From Clostridiales bacterium (lineage in GTDB: Bacteria; Bacillota; Clostridia; Lachnospirales; Lachnospiraceae): 31,669 nt of DNA. Shown here piece after piece: positions 7,616 to 16,606 of the stretch; the first letter of the stretch is position 1, and each line of letters starts with the position of its first letter. Location of the stretch: NCBI GenBank assembly GCA_019423835.1, contig JAHZAR010000025.1, positions 1 to 31,669 of the forward strand, given 5' to 3'. A model generated the notes under the pieces. That model saw only the letters and a program-made list of their open reading frames with translations. It made no database searches and was not told where the DNA came from. Made by a program: the position numbers and the translations under genes.

Positions 7616-9871
7616 TTACTCCTGTTCCCGCTCCTGCATCTTTTTTAAGGCATCCGCAAAGGGATTGTTCACCATCTTCTCTTCTTTTTTCTGCTGGTTC
7701 AGGTATCTGGCCACATCGCGCTTAGTCACTCCTGCGCCTTCCTTCTGTCTGCGCTCCTTAAAGCTCGACAGCTTCTCCCTGTAGCCGCAGACGCAGGAAA
7801 ACACCTGGTTTTCTCCTTTGCCCCGAAGCTCCATCTTTTTGTGGCATTTCGGGCATCTGGCATTGGACGTGCGGGAGACGGTTTCCCGGTAGCCGCACTC
7901 CCTGTCCTGGCAGACCAGCATCTGGCTGTTCTTTCCCTTCACAGAGAGCATCCGTTTTCCGCAGCGGGGACATTTTGTATTAGTCAGATTATCGTGGCGG
8001 AAGGTTCCCTCTCCTCCCTTAATTTCTTCGACAATATCCTTTGTATAGGTACGGATGTCCTCCATAAAGGCGTCCCGCTTCATCTCACCCTTTGCAATTT
8101 TGGAAAGCCGCATCTCCCACTGAGCCGTCAGCTCCGGCTTTCTCAGATCCTCCGGCACCAGCCTCAGAAGCTGTTTCGCCTTGGAGGTGAGACAGATATC
8201 CTTTCCTTTCTTTTCCAGCATAAAGCCGGAAAAGAGCTTCTCGATAATATCAGCCCTTGTGGCAACCGTTCCCAGTCCCCCTGTTTCCCCCAGGGTCTTT
8301 GCCATAGCCAGGTCGCCGGATTCCATATACCTGACAGGATTTTCCATAGCAGACAGAAGGGTTGCCTCATTAAAGGGAGCCGGCGGCTTCGTCTTTCCCT
8401 CCGTCAGGGAAAGACCTGCCGGCCCTGTCACATCCCCCTCCTGCAAATCGGGAAGTGTCTGTGCCTTCACCCTCTCACTCTGAGAACTTTCGTCATCCTC
8501 GTCCCCGTCATCCTCATCCAGGTAACCTCCGGTCTCTGAAAAGCCGGATTCATCCGCGCTTTCATAAACCTCCCTCCAGCCGGGAGTTCTCATGACCTTT
8601 CCTCTGGCGGTGAAAATTTCTCCGCCTATCTCAGCCGTAACCACCGTTTCATCATACTCTGCTGCCGGATACAGCACAGCCAGAAAACGTCTGACAACCA
8701 GGTCATAGATTTTTCGTTCCTCCGAGGTCATGTTCTGAAGCTGCACAAACTGCTCTGTGGGAATAATGGCATGGTGGTCCGTAACCTTCCCGTCATTGAT
8801 AAAGGCTGCCTTCTTTGTCCACACATTCTTTGACAGCTTTCCCGCCAGCTTCCGGTAGGGTCCTGTCCCGCAGGCCGCAAGCCTGTCATGTATGGTGTCA
8901 GCCACATCACTGCTCAGATACCTGGAATCCGTCCGCGGGTAAGTCAGAACCTTGTGATTTTCATAGAGCCTCTGCATAATATTGAGCGTTTCCTTGGCCG
9001 AGTAGCCAAACCGCTTATTGGCGTCTCTCTGAAGCTCTGTCAGATCGTAGAGGAGAGGGGCCATGGTCTTCTTCGGTGTCTTTTTGACCTTTGTAATCCG
9101 CACCTCCTGATCTCTCAGGCTTTTGAGCAGCCCCTCCATCCTGTCACGGTCAAAGCTTCTCATTCCCCCGGACTTTTTGTCCTGCCAGGTCAGCGTAAGG
9201 GGAGGCTTTGACGTCCTGGCGGTAAGACCCCAGTAGGCCTTTGGCCGGAAGTTTCGTATCTCCTCCTCCCTCTTTGCGATAATGGCAAGGGTCGGCGTCT
9301 GCACCCGTCCGCAGGAAAGCTGAGCGTTATATTTGCAGGTCAGAGCCCTGGTGGCGTTAAGCCCCACCAGCCAGTCAGCCTCTGCCCGGCACATGGCTGC
9401 ATCTCTCAAGTGATTGTACTCTCTTCCATCCCTCAGGTGGGAGAATCCGTCCTTTATGGCCCTGTCCGTGACAGAGGAGATCCACAGCCTTTTTACAGGC
9501 TTCCTGCACCCTGCCTTCATCAGGATAAAGCGGGCCACCAGTTCTCCCTCACGCCCTGCATCTGTGGCGATGACAATGTCCTTCACATCGCTTCTGAAGA
9601 GCTGGCGCTTCACCACGCTGAACTGCTTTGCCGTTTTCCCGATTACCTCCAGCTTAAACGGCTCCGGCATCATGGGAAGATCCGCCATATTCCAGTCCTT
9701 ATATTTTTTATCGTACTCCTCCGGCGCTGCCAGCTCCACCAGATGGCCGAACGCCCAGGTGACAATATACCTGTCGCCCTCCAGGCAGCCGTCTGCACTT
9801 TTTCTGCAGCCAAGTACCCTGGCAATATCCTTGCCCACAGAGGGCTTCTCAGCTATTACAAGAGATTTCAT
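7616..9871 (-). CDS. topB: DNA topoisomerase III (type IA)
   Basis: A single-strand-passing type IA topoisomerase that decatenates DNA. The N-terminal TOPRIM domain starts MKSLVIAEKPSVGKDIARVL, with the acidic DAGREGE near residue 103. The catalytic tyrosine is about residue 311 in YPRTDSRYL. GRVQTPTLAI near residue 187 is characteristic. The C-terminus carries two cysteine modules (CPRCGKRM...CQDRECGY and CPKCHKKM...CVCGY), probably zinc ribbons, and then a charged tail. An acidic loop (YLDEDDGDEDDESS, about residues 448-461) is a lineage insertion. A purine-rich GAGAGGAGAG lies just before ATG 9871. It follows the shikimate-kinase-like gene by 66 bp and is probably in the same operon. This may be the housekeeping copy, since no conjugation genes are nearby. 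Confidence 0.96.
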   Translation of the reverse strand: MKSLVIAEKPSVGKDIARVLGCRKSADGCLEGDRYIVTWAFGHLVELAAPEEYDKKYKDWNMADLPMMPEPFKLEVIGKTAKQFSVVKRQLFRSDVKDIVIATDAGREGELVARFILMKAGCRKPVKRLWISSVTDRAIKDGFSHLRDGREYNHLRDAAMCRAEADWLVGLNATRALTCKYNAQLSCGRVQTPTLAIIAKREEEIRNFRPKAYWGLTARTSKPPLTLTWQDKKSGGMRSFDRDRMEGLLKSLRDQEVRITKVKKTPKKTMAPLLYDLTELQRDANKRFGYSAKETLNIMQRLYENHKVLTYPRTDSRYLSSDVADTIHDRLAACGTGPYRKLAGKLSKNVWTKKAAFINDGKVTDHHAIIPTEQFVQLQNMTSEERKIYDLVVRRFLAVLYPAAEYDETVVTAEIGGEIFTARGKVMRTPGWREVYESADESGFSETGGYLDEDDGDEDDESSQSERVKAQTLPDLQEGDVTGPAGLSLTEGKTKPPAPFNEATLLSAMENPVRYMESGDLAMAKTLGETGGLGTVATRADIIEKLFSGFMLEKKGKDICLTSKAKQLLRLVPEDLRKPELTAQWEMRLSKIAKGEMKRDAFMEDIRTYTKDIVEEIKGGEGTFRHDNLTNTKCPRCGKRMLSVKGKNSQMLVCQDRECGYRETVSRTSNARCPKCHKKMELRGKGENQVFSCVCGYREKLSSFKERRQKEGAGVTKRDVARYLNQQKKEEKMVNNPFADALKKMQEREQE

Positions 9872-9937
9872 GTACTCTCTCCTCTCTCTCTTTTTACGGG
9901 ACAGATACCCGTTTTATCTGCTCCTGCAGAAATCCCG

Positions 9938-10513
9938 TCATTCTCCCTGCAAAAGTTCCAGCCTCCGCTCCAGCAGGCCTCTCAGCTCATCCACCACCTG
10001 CCCCAGATCCTTTCCCTCCTCATCTACCGTAATATCGGCATATTTCTCAAAATAAGAAATTCGCTCCTCATAAAGATCCCGAAGGGTCATCCCTTCTCTT
10101 AAGACTACGCCTCTGTCCACCACATCCCCAAGCCTCTTTAAAAGCTCCTCAAAACTGATCTTCAGATATACCACAAGCCCGACGGATTTCAGATGAGCCA
10201 TGGCCTCCTCTCCGTAAATCACGCTTCCTCCCGGTGCAATGACACTCCTCTGAACGTCCAGAGAGGCGTTTACCCTGTTTTCCACAGCCATAAAGCCATC
10301 CATGCCCTCATCAGCGATAATCTCCTTCAAAAGCCTGTTCTCCTGCTCCTGAATTACAAGATCCACATCGACAAATGCGTATCCCAGCCGTTTGGCAAGC
10401 AGCACCCCCACCGTACTCTTTCCGGCAGCCGGCATGCCGATCAGTGTCACATTTCCCCTGTCCATGCCTTCTGCGAAACTTCCCGCCTTCCTCTCCTCTG
10501 TCATGTTTCCCAT
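9938..10513 (-). CDS. Shikimate kinase paralogue (AroK fold, altered substrate site)
   Basis: A P-loop kinase of about 190 residues. Walker A is GMPAAGKST at residues 26-34; the metal-binding DVD follows at 49-51; and APGGS near residue 95 matches the GGG/GGS shikimate loop. In true shikimate kinases a Phe-Arg pair after the GE.GF stretch binds shikimate; here that site reads DGFMAVEN, with Met75 replacing the arginine. The lid region reads EERISYFEKYAD instead of the usual R.PLY.E.A. It may phosphorylate another small molecule, or be a permissive shikimate kinase. AGGAGG sits 5 nt before ATG 10513. It lies between flavin reductase and topB; no other shikimate-pathway gene is present. Confidence 0.75.
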   Translation of the reverse strand: MGNMTEERKAGSFAEGMDRGNVTLIGMPAAGKSTVGVLLAKRLGYAFVDVDLVIQEQENRLLKEIIADEGMDGFMAVENRVNASLDVQRSVIAPGGSVIYGEEAMAHLKSVGLVVYLKISFEELLKRLGDVVDRGVVLREGMTLRDLYEERISYFEKYADITVDEEGKDLGQVVDELRGLLERRLELLQGE

Positions 10514-10549
10514 TCTGTCCTCCTGACTTCCGTATCTGCCTGCTGCGCT

Positions 10550-11275
10550 TTAAAACACACGGCGGCTTTTTTCTTTCTTCTTACCTTTCCCGGCTGCTGG
10601 AGCCTTCCCCGGCCTGCCGTCCCGGTTTTCCCTGACGCTCTTTTTTATCTCAGCTTTCTTTCCCGCTGCCCCACGCTTCTCCTCTGCGGCCTGCTTTTTT
10701 CCTTTCTCTTTCTTTTTCTTTTGAACAGAATATCCGAATTTTCCTACCTTTTTCCCTAATTTAAAATATTCTCCATGGGAGTAGGCCACCAGCCCTGCGC
10801 TGTTTAGATCAAACCGTCCGTTTTCATCCATATACGCCTCGTCTGCGGTCACTCCCACCACCTCTGCGAGAAACATGTCATGGCTTCCCAGAGGGAGGAT
10901 CTGTGTGACGCGGCATTCCAGGTTCACAGGACTTTCGGCGATTCCCGGGCAGCTTACATACTTTGACGCCAGGGGGGTGAGCTTCATTTCCTTAAATTTG
11001 TCTGTATCACGCCCGGAGCGGGCGCCGCAGAAGTCTGTCGCAAACGCAAGCTCCTCTGTCACCAGATTTACCACAAATTCTCCGGACTCCTTTATGATAT
11101 GATGGGAGTATCTGTCCGGACGGATGGACACATAAAGCATGGCAGGGGAGGAGCAGGTTGTCCCGCACCAGGCAGCCGTGATAATATTCGGCCGTTCTTC
11201 CCCTTTCTGGCAGCTCACCATCACCACAGGAACCGGATACACCAGATTTCCCGGCCTCCAATATTGTTTCGCCAT
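10550..11275 (-). CDS. Flavin reductase-like domain protein with lysine-rich tail
   Basis: The first 175 residues or so match the FMN-binding split-barrel flavin reductase family: WRPGNLVYPVPVVMVS at the start, then NIITAAWCGTTCSSPAMLYV and EFVVNLVTEELA. Members reduce free or bound flavin with NAD(P)H, or act as flavin-dependent oxidoreductases. After GYSVQ there is a tail of about 65 residues made mostly of Lys, Glu, Ala, Gly and Arg, starting KKKKEKGKK, which is unusual for the family. The frame is open from 11359, but AAAGGAGAG lies just before ATG 11275 and the family begins there, so I use that start. The gene heads the run flavin reductase - shikimate kinase paralogue - topB. Confidence 0.87.
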   Translation of the reverse strand: MAKQYWRPGNLVYPVPVVMVSCQKGEERPNIITAAWCGTTCSSPAMLYVSIRPDRYSHHIIKESGEFVVNLVTEELAFATDFCGARSGRDTDKFKEMKLTPLASKYVSCPGIAESPVNLECRVTQILPLGSHDMFLAEVVGVTADEAYMDENGRFDLNSAGLVAYSHGEYFKLGKKVGKFGYSVQKKKKEKGKKQAAEEKRGAAGKKAEIKKSVRENRDGRPGKAPAAGKGKKKEKSRRVF

Positions 11276-11449
11276 AGATTCTCTCCTTTTCTCATCCCAC
11301 AGTATGGAAAATGGCTGCCTCAAAAGCATCACAGCTCCTGGGGCAGCCTTCTGTCTCATTTTGTACGGACAGCCTGAGCCTACTGCTTTGCGGCGGCAGT
11401 TCAGACCGCTGCCATCTCACAGCTCCAGCTGTATTTATCTGCCCGGGGC

Positions 11450-13102
11450 CTACTGCTCCGTGGCAATCATCAGCGCCGGAATGAGCTGCTTCTTTCTGGA
11501 CACTACGCCTGGCAGGGTCACAACCTTCGCACCCTCCTTCAGGTGAAAGGCCAGCGCTGCAAGCTGTTCCGCTCCCTGTCCGTCACAGATTAACTCCGTG
11601 GACTGTTCCAGGATATTTGTCATCATAAAGAACATCATGTCCACCTTCTGCTCGTTCCTGGCCTCGCTGATATACTCCATCAGGCGTTCTTTTATCTTTC
11701 CCAGCTCCTCCACATTCAGAGAAGTGATCTGTCCCACGCCGAAGGTCAGCTTTCCTGCTGTAAACCGCTTAAAATCCTGGTAAAAGATCTCAGAGTCCGT
11801 CTTTCCCTTCAGCTTGCTTCCGGCCTCGAACATCTCCTTCGCCAGGCTCTCTGCATCCACACCGGCAATCTCTGCCAGTTCAAGGGCAGCTGCCTTGTCC
11901 ACAGCGGTACAGGTCGGAGAGCGGAAGAGGAGTGTGTCCGAGATAATGGCGCTGCACAGAAGTCCCGCAATTTTCCTGTCTATTTCTATCTTATTTTCAT
12001 TGTACATCTGATAAATAATCGTGGCCGTACATCCTAAGGGCTGGTTTCGGAAAAATACAGGGGACATGGTTTCCACGGTTCCCAGTCTGTGATGGTCGAT
12101 GATTTCCAGCACATTGGCACTCTCCATCCCCTCCACTGCCTGGCTCCTCTCATTGTGATCCACCAGAATCAGATTCTTTCCCCTGGCCCCCAGAAGATTT
12201 CTCCGGGAGATCATTCCCTTGTATTTTCCATTCCTGTCGAGGATCGGGAAATCCCTGTGGCGCTTACTGGCCATTACATCCCGGATATCATCGATAAAGT
12301 CCTCTGTTCCAAAGGTAATCAGGTTTTCCTTTGTCATAAAATAGCTGATCGGCATGCTCTGATTGATAAGTCTTGCGGCCGTATAGGTGTCGTAGGGCGT
12401 TGTCAGCACCGTGCACCCTCTCTCCTGAGCCAGCTTTTTGATAGTCATGGAGACGCCTGCGCCCTCGCACACAATGATACAGTCTGCCTCCATCTCAATG
12501 GCACAGAGCTGGGACTCGTAGCGGTTTCCGAGAATGACCAGATCGTGTTTCTCAATATAATACTCCATCATATCAGGGTTGGCTGCCGCCACCAGCACCT
12601 TTCCCTTATCAAAGTACGCCTCCGGATCTCCTACCACAAGGGCTCCCTCCAGAGTTTCCAGAATATTGGAATACTGGGTGCAGGCCTTGGAAAGGATGCT
12701 GCTGTCATACACATTCATGTAGGATCTGGTAATATCTCCCACTGTAATAAGCCCCTCCAGCGTATTGTCCTTTGTCACAGCCGGAATGGTCACAACCGTG
12801 TTGTCCTGCATCAGATTCCAGGCTTTTTTCAGGGAAATATTTTTCTCAACTCCCTTTGTCTCACGGATCTCAATATCCTTCACCTGGGTCCTCACATTTT
12901 CAATCAGCTCAGGTGCCTCTATGCCGAAATAGTCCAGCACGTACTGAGTCTCCGAGTTGACATGACCGGCTCTGGCAGGCGTATATTCCTCCCCTGTCAG
13001 GAGGTGTTTGAGATTTGCATAGCAGATGGCTGAACAGATAGAGTCCGTGTCAGGATTTTTGTGTCCTATGACAATCGTTCTTCTTTTTTTGCTGTCGCTC
13101 AT
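11450..13102 (-). CDS. Manganese-dependent inorganic pyrophosphatase with CBS/DRTGG regulatory insert
   Basis: A family II pyrophosphatase that hydrolyses pyrophosphate to phosphate in the cytosol. The DHH phosphoesterase domain is split by the insert: GHKNPDTDS (about residues 13-21) supplies metal ligands, and DHNE and IIDHHRLG follow after the insert. The insert holds two CBS halves (around residues 70-120 and 240-300) flanking a DRTGG-like region, the arrangement that binds adenine nucleotides in characterised relatives. The C-terminal DHHA2 domain ends with the substrate-binding SRKKQ. The length of 550 residues fits this long class. GGAGGA at 13108-13113 decides ATG 13102 over an upstream ATG at 13126. 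Activity is therefore probably controlled by the AMP/ADP/ATP state rather than only by transcription. Confidence 0.94.
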   Translation of the reverse strand: MSDSKKRRTIVIGHKNPDTDSICSAICYANLKHLLTGEEYTPARAGHVNSETQYVLDYFGIEAPELIENVRTQVKDIEIRETKGVEKNISLKKAWNLMQDNTVVTIPAVTKDNTLEGLITVGDITRSYMNVYDSSILSKACTQYSNILETLEGALVVGDPEAYFDKGKVLVAAANPDMMEYYIEKHDLVILGNRYESQLCAIEMEADCIIVCEGAGVSMTIKKLAQERGCTVLTTPYDTYTAARLINQSMPISYFMTKENLITFGTEDFIDDIRDVMASKRHRDFPILDRNGKYKGMISRRNLLGARGKNLILVDHNERSQAVEGMESANVLEIIDHHRLGTVETMSPVFFRNQPLGCTATIIYQMYNENKIEIDRKIAGLLCSAIISDTLLFRSPTCTAVDKAAALELAEIAGVDAESLAKEMFEAGSKLKGKTDSEIFYQDFKRFTAGKLTFGVGQITSLNVEELGKIKERLMEYISEARNEQKVDMMFFMMTNILEQSTELICDGQGAEQLAALAFHLKEGAKVVTLPGVVSRKKQLIPALMIATEQ

Positions 13103-13309
13103 ACTCTTCCTCCGTCTATGTTTCATAATCTATTAACATGGTGTTCATAAATTATTCACATTTATTTTTTATACTATTTGCATAATAAAAAGTAAGTACA
13201 AATCATTTTTTTATTCGATTTGCACATAGATTTTTCATAATTTCCCCGGCTGTCCTGTGGACACCGGGGACTCCTCATTTACAGGGGCTATTCCCCATCA
13301 GCCCCTTCT
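13103..13309. other. AT-rich intergenic region upstream of the pyrophosphatase gene
   Basis: About 100 strongly AT-rich bases (13135-13240) precede the pyrophosphatase gene. On the minus strand a TATAAA lies near 13170, but no good -35 box stands at the right spacing. An imperfect inverted pair, CTATTTGCAT at 13174-13183 and TTTGCACATAG at 13219-13229, flanks the likely promoter and could be an operator. No gene is seen. Confidence 0.4.
13244..13269 (-). terminator. GC-rich hairpin after the glucokinase gene
   Basis: CCCCGG-c-TGTCC, loop TGT, GGACA-CCGGGG: an 11-bp stem with one bulged base, about 40 bp past the ROK stop codon. A second small stem (GGGGCT/AGCCCC) lies between. There is no T-tract on the minus strand, so terminator strength is doubtful. 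Confidence 0.4.
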
Positions 13310-14254
13310 CTAATCCAGAATCAGCCTGGCGGCTCCGTAAATGCCGGCGTCATTTCCCAGCGTGGCCAGAGTGAGCTTTGCCTTTTTCTCGGAGAGAGGG
13401 GTAAATTTGTCATAGTACTTTTCTATCATATCTGTCAGAAAGGTTCCGGCCTTTGAGACTCCTCCGCCGATGACGAATACCTCCGGATCGACCGTCATAG
13501 CCAGAATCGAAAGCATCCATCCCAGATAATAGGACACTGTCTCCATAACCTCACAGGCCATCTCATCCCCTGCCTTGGCACAGTCCAGCACATCCTTCGC
13601 TGTGATATCCCTGCCAAATCTTCTCATTTCCGACGGGGCATCGCTTCTCTCCATAGCCCTTCTGGCCTCCCTGGCAATTCCCGTGGCGGAAGCTACCTGC
13701 TCCACACAGCCGCGGCCGCCGCAGTTGCAGCGCTCCTTCTCCTCCTCGCGGATACGGATATGGCCGATTTCGCCTCCCATACCGTGCCTTCCCGGCACGA
13801 TCTTCTTATCCAGGATCACGCCGCCTCCGACTCCGGTTCCCAGCGTCACCATGACAAGATCACTGTAGCCCTTGCCGCCTCCCTGCCACAGTTCTCCCAG
13901 GGCAGCCACATTGGCGTCATTGCCCGTCTTAACGGTCAGACCGTCCAGAAGGCAGCTTAATTCCTTCTGTGGATTCATATTTCTCCAGCCCAGATTAACA
14001 CAGACCTCCACAGATCCGTCCGGCATCACAGGCCCTGGCAGCCCAAGTCCTGCTCCTGCCAGATCGGAGAGAGAAAGCCCCTTCTCAGAAATTTTTTCTC
14101 TGATGGAAGCCGCTGCATCTGAGAGAATGTGCCGTCCATTCTCCTCCTTTCTCGTAGGGATCTCCCATTTCTCGAGAAGCGTGCCGTCCATCTCAAACAT
14201 TCCCAGCTTGACGCTTGTTCCTCCCACATCAATTCCGACACATTTCTTTTCCAT
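13310..14254 (-). CDS. glk: ROK-family glucokinase
   Basis: Phosphorylates glucose to glucose 6-phosphate with ATP, feeding pgi and the pentose phosphate pathway. The N-terminal ATP loop is GIDVGGTSVKLG; the sugar-binding GNDANVAALGE is near residue 118; LGTGVGGG near residue 145 is the second phosphate motif; and the zinc-binding ROK signature CNCGGRGCVEQ is near residue 186. The length of 314 residues is typical of glucokinases rather than of ROK repressors, and there is no N-terminal helix-turn-helix. The frame is open from 14296, but AAAGGAG 8 nt before ATG 14254 fixes the start. It has its own promoter (14362-14390). Substrate could also be another hexose, but this subfamily is normally glucose-specific. 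Confidence 0.9.
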   Translation of the reverse strand: MEKKCVGIDVGGTSVKLGMFEMDGTLLEKWEIPTRKEENGRHILSDAAASIREKISEKGLSLSDLAGAGLGLPGPVMPDGSVEVCVNLGWRNMNPQKELSCLLDGLTVKTGNDANVAALGELWQGGGKGYSDLVMVTLGTGVGGGVILDKKIVPGRHGMGGEIGHIRIREEEKERCNCGGRGCVEQVASATGIAREARRAMERSDAPSEMRRFGRDITAKDVLDCAKAGDEMACEVMETVSYYLGWMLSILAMTVDPEVFVIGGGVSKAGTFLTDMIEKYYDKFTPLSEKKAKLTLATLGNDAGIYGAARLILD

Positions 14255-14361
14255 TTGCGTATCTCCTTTATATTCTGCTCTTTTATTCATTATCAATCCC
14301 TGCTCAGGGCATACAGGCTGCGGTCTGCATGGTCAGCCCGGGCCGTCCTCTGTCTTTTTCA

Positions 14362-14390
14362 AGTATACAGGAACCCTCTTTTATTTGCAA
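14362..14390 (-). promoter_or_regulatory. Promoter for the glucokinase gene
   Basis: TTGCAA (14390-14385) and TATACT (14367-14362) on the minus strand are spaced by 17 bp, about 108 bp before the start codon. With the terminator at 14472-14501 this accounts for most of the 312-bp gap between the transketolase and glucokinase genes; nothing else is seen in that gap. Confidence 0.62.
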
Positions 14391-14471
14391 GATATGTTTC
14401 CCATAACCCCCGCGGGATCCGTCAGGACTGCTCTGCTGTCTGGAAGACGCCCTTTTGCCCTCAGTCAGAAA

Positions 14472-14501
14472 ACGGCAGACCGCAAAAGTGCGGACTGCCG
14501 T
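14472..14501. terminator. Terminator after transketolase
   Basis: ACGGCAGACCGC pairs with GCGGACTGCCGT (one mismatch) around a short A-rich loop. TTTTCTGAC follows on the minus strand and CTTTTATC on the plus strand, so it can work in both directions. It separates the tkt transcript from the glucokinase promoter. Confidence 0.72.
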
Positions 14502-14566
14502 CTTTTATCAGAATTTCTCTGCTCTATTTCTTAAATGGTCTGTTCTTCTTCCCGTATTTTTCTGGG

Positions 14567-16546
14567 TTACAGGTTTTTCACCGCATTTACCACATTCTCA
14601 ACCGTGAATCCGAACTTTTCAAACAGCTCTGCTGCCGGGCCGCTGGCTCCGAAGCCCTTCATGGAGACAACGGCTCCGTCAAGGCCTGTGTACCTCTCCC
14701 AGCCGAATCCGCCGAGTGCCTCCACTGCAACCCTCTTTCTCACTGCCTTCGGAAGCACTGTCTCCCTGTACTCTGCAGTCTGCTCCTCAAACAGATCCAT
14801 ACACGGCATGGAAACCACACGGATCTTCATGCCTTCCTTCTCAAGCTCTGCCTTTGCCTTCACAGCCAGTCCCACCTCGGAGCCTGTGGCGATCAGGATC
14901 GCGTCCGGTGTTCCCTGACAGTCCTCCAGGATATATCCGCCCTTTAAGGCTTCCCTGCTGCTGCCCTTCATAGGTTCCAGATTCTGTCTGGAGAGCACAA
15001 GCGCTGTAGGAGTATGCTTTGATGTGACCGCACTGTACCATGCAGCCTGTGTCTCCGTAGCGTCACAGGGGCGGAACACGTGGAAATTAGGCATAGCTCT
15101 CAGGGCTGCCAGCTGCTCGATAGGCTCATGGGTCGGGCCGTCCTCTCCCACTCCGATGCTGTCATGAGTGAACACATAGGTAAGCGGTACTCCCATCAGG
15201 GAAGAAAGACGGGCCATGGGCTTTACATAATCGCTGAACACGAAGAAGGTAGCCACAAACGGTCTTAAGCCTCCGTGAAGGGCAATTCCGTTTCCGATAG
15301 CAGCCATGGCAAGCTCACGCACGCCGAAGTGCAGGTTTCTTCCCCTTCTGTCCTCCTTGGAGAAGTCCCCCTCCCCGTTCATATATGTCTTGTTGGACGG
15401 AGCCAGATCTGCGCTTCCTCCAAACAGGTTCGGAAGTCTGTCCTTCAATATATTGATAATCTTTCCAGAAATGGAGCGGGTGGCATCTGCCTTCTCCTGA
15501 GCTGTCCAGTAGGACTCGTCGTTCAGGAGATCCTCTGCCGTGCCGTTCTGGTACTGGTTCCAGAGAGCCTCCATCTCAGGATACTCCTCGCAGTAAGCTG
15601 CAAACATCACATTCCATGCAGCCTCTGCCTCCGCCTTTTCCTGGGACAGCTGGTCAAAGTGACGGTAAACCTCTTCCGGCACGAAGAAAGCCTCTTCGCA
15701 GGGCCAATTCAGATTCTCTCTCAGAGCCTTCACATTCTCAACGCCCAGGGGCTCTCCGTGAGCGCTGGCCTTCCCCTGCTTCGCCGGGCAGCCGTAGCCA
15801 ATCTCTGTCTTGATTGTAATGAAGGAAGGACGCTCCGTATCCCTCTTTGCCGCCTCAATGGCCATGGAAATGGCATCGATATTGTTTCCGTCCTCCACTG
15901 TGATAGTCTGGAAGCCGAAGGCGCGCATGCGCTCCTCCACATTCTCCCGGAATGCAATGTCCGTGCTTCCCTCGATGGAAATCCGGTTGGAGTCGTAGAG
16001 GACAATGAGCTTCGAAAGTCCCAGAGTTCCCGCTAGGGAGAAGGCCTCGGAGGAGATACCCTCCATCATGCAGCCGTCGCCGCCCAGCACATAGGTGAAG
16101 TGATCCACAACCGGATAATTTTCCTTATTGAATACGGCTGCAAGATGAGCCTCAGCCATCGCCATGCCCACTGCCATCGCCATGCCTGCACCCAGAGGGC
16201 CTGTGGTGGCCTCCACACCTGTGGTATGGCCATACTCCGGATGTCCCGGCGTCCTGGATCCCACCTGTCTGAAATTCATCAGATCCTCTTTTGTGAGATT
16301 TCCCACCCGGAACAGATGGAGCAGAGAGTAAAGGAGCATGGAGCCGTGGCCGCCGGAAAGGATGAAGCGATCCCTGTTAAACCAGTCAGGGTTTGCCGGG
16401 TTATAGCTTAAATGGTGTGCAAAAAGCTCATATCCGATGGGGGCGCAGCCGAGAGGAAGACCCGGATGCCCGGAATTTGCCTTCTGAATCGCATCTGCTG
16501 ATAAAATTCGGATGGCATTAATGGAAAGTGTGTCAATCTGGTTCAT
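14567..16546 (-). CDS. tkt: Transketolase
   Basis: A thiamine-diphosphate enzyme that moves two-carbon ketol units between pentose, erythrose and glycolytic phosphates. Full-length single-chain form, 659 residues. SGHPGLPLG near residue 25 and HTTGVEATTGPLGAGMA near residue 107 are active-site motifs. The ThDP/Mg motif begins GDGCMMEG near residue 155. The pyrimidine-binding domain has GVRELAMAAIGNGIALHGG, followed by FVFSDYVKPMARL and THDSIGVGEDGPTHEP. The last 110 residues are the C-terminal domain. AGGAGG lies 8 nt before ATG 16546. It starts about 60 bp after the DUF5711 gene ends, so read-through from that gene is possible; the only candidate promoter in the gap is a TATAAA with a poor -35 box. 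Confidence 0.97.
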   Translation of the reverse strand: MNQIDTLSINAIRILSADAIQKANSGHPGLPLGCAPIGYELFAHHLSYNPANPDWFNRDRFILSGGHGSMLLYSLLHLFRVGNLTKEDLMNFRQVGSRTPGHPEYGHTTGVEATTGPLGAGMAMAVGMAMAEAHLAAVFNKENYPVVDHFTYVLGGDGCMMEGISSEAFSLAGTLGLSKLIVLYDSNRISIEGSTDIAFRENVEERMRAFGFQTITVEDGNNIDAISMAIEAAKRDTERPSFITIKTEIGYGCPAKQGKASAHGEPLGVENVKALRENLNWPCEEAFFVPEEVYRHFDQLSQEKAEAEAAWNVMFAAYCEEYPEMEALWNQYQNGTAEDLLNDESYWTAQEKADATRSISGKIINILKDRLPNLFGGSADLAPSNKTYMNGEGDFSKEDRRGRNLHFGVRELAMAAIGNGIALHGGLRPFVATFFVFSDYVKPMARLSSLMGVPLTYVFTHDSIGVGEDGPTHEPIEQLAALRAMPNFHVFRPCDATETQAAWYSAVTSKHTPTALVLSRQNLEPMKGSSREALKGGYILEDCQGTPDAILIATGSEVGLAVKAKAELEKEGMKIRVVSMPCMDLFEEQTAEYRETVLPKAVRKRVAVEALGGFGWERYTGLDGAVVSMKGFGASGPAAELFEKFGFTVENVVNAVKNL

Positions 16547-16606
16547 TCGTATAACCTCCTGGAATTTATATTGATGGTGTATCAGTTCTCTGTTTTATAG
16601 TACCGG

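Noticed and set aside
7616..9871. topB as a sign of an integrated conjugative element
   Set aside because: Topoisomerase III genes occur on such elements, but no relaxase, type IV secretion, integrase or attachment repeats are present nearby.
11313..11348. GGCTGCC/GGCAGCC stem followed by ATTTT in front of the flavin reductase gene
   Set aside because: The stem is only 7 bp with a long loop; too weak to call a terminator or attenuator.
12089..13033. 314-codon open frame antisense to the pyrophosphatase gene
   Set aside because: Shadow of a confidently identified gene; Cys/His-rich composition reflects the opposite strand's codons.
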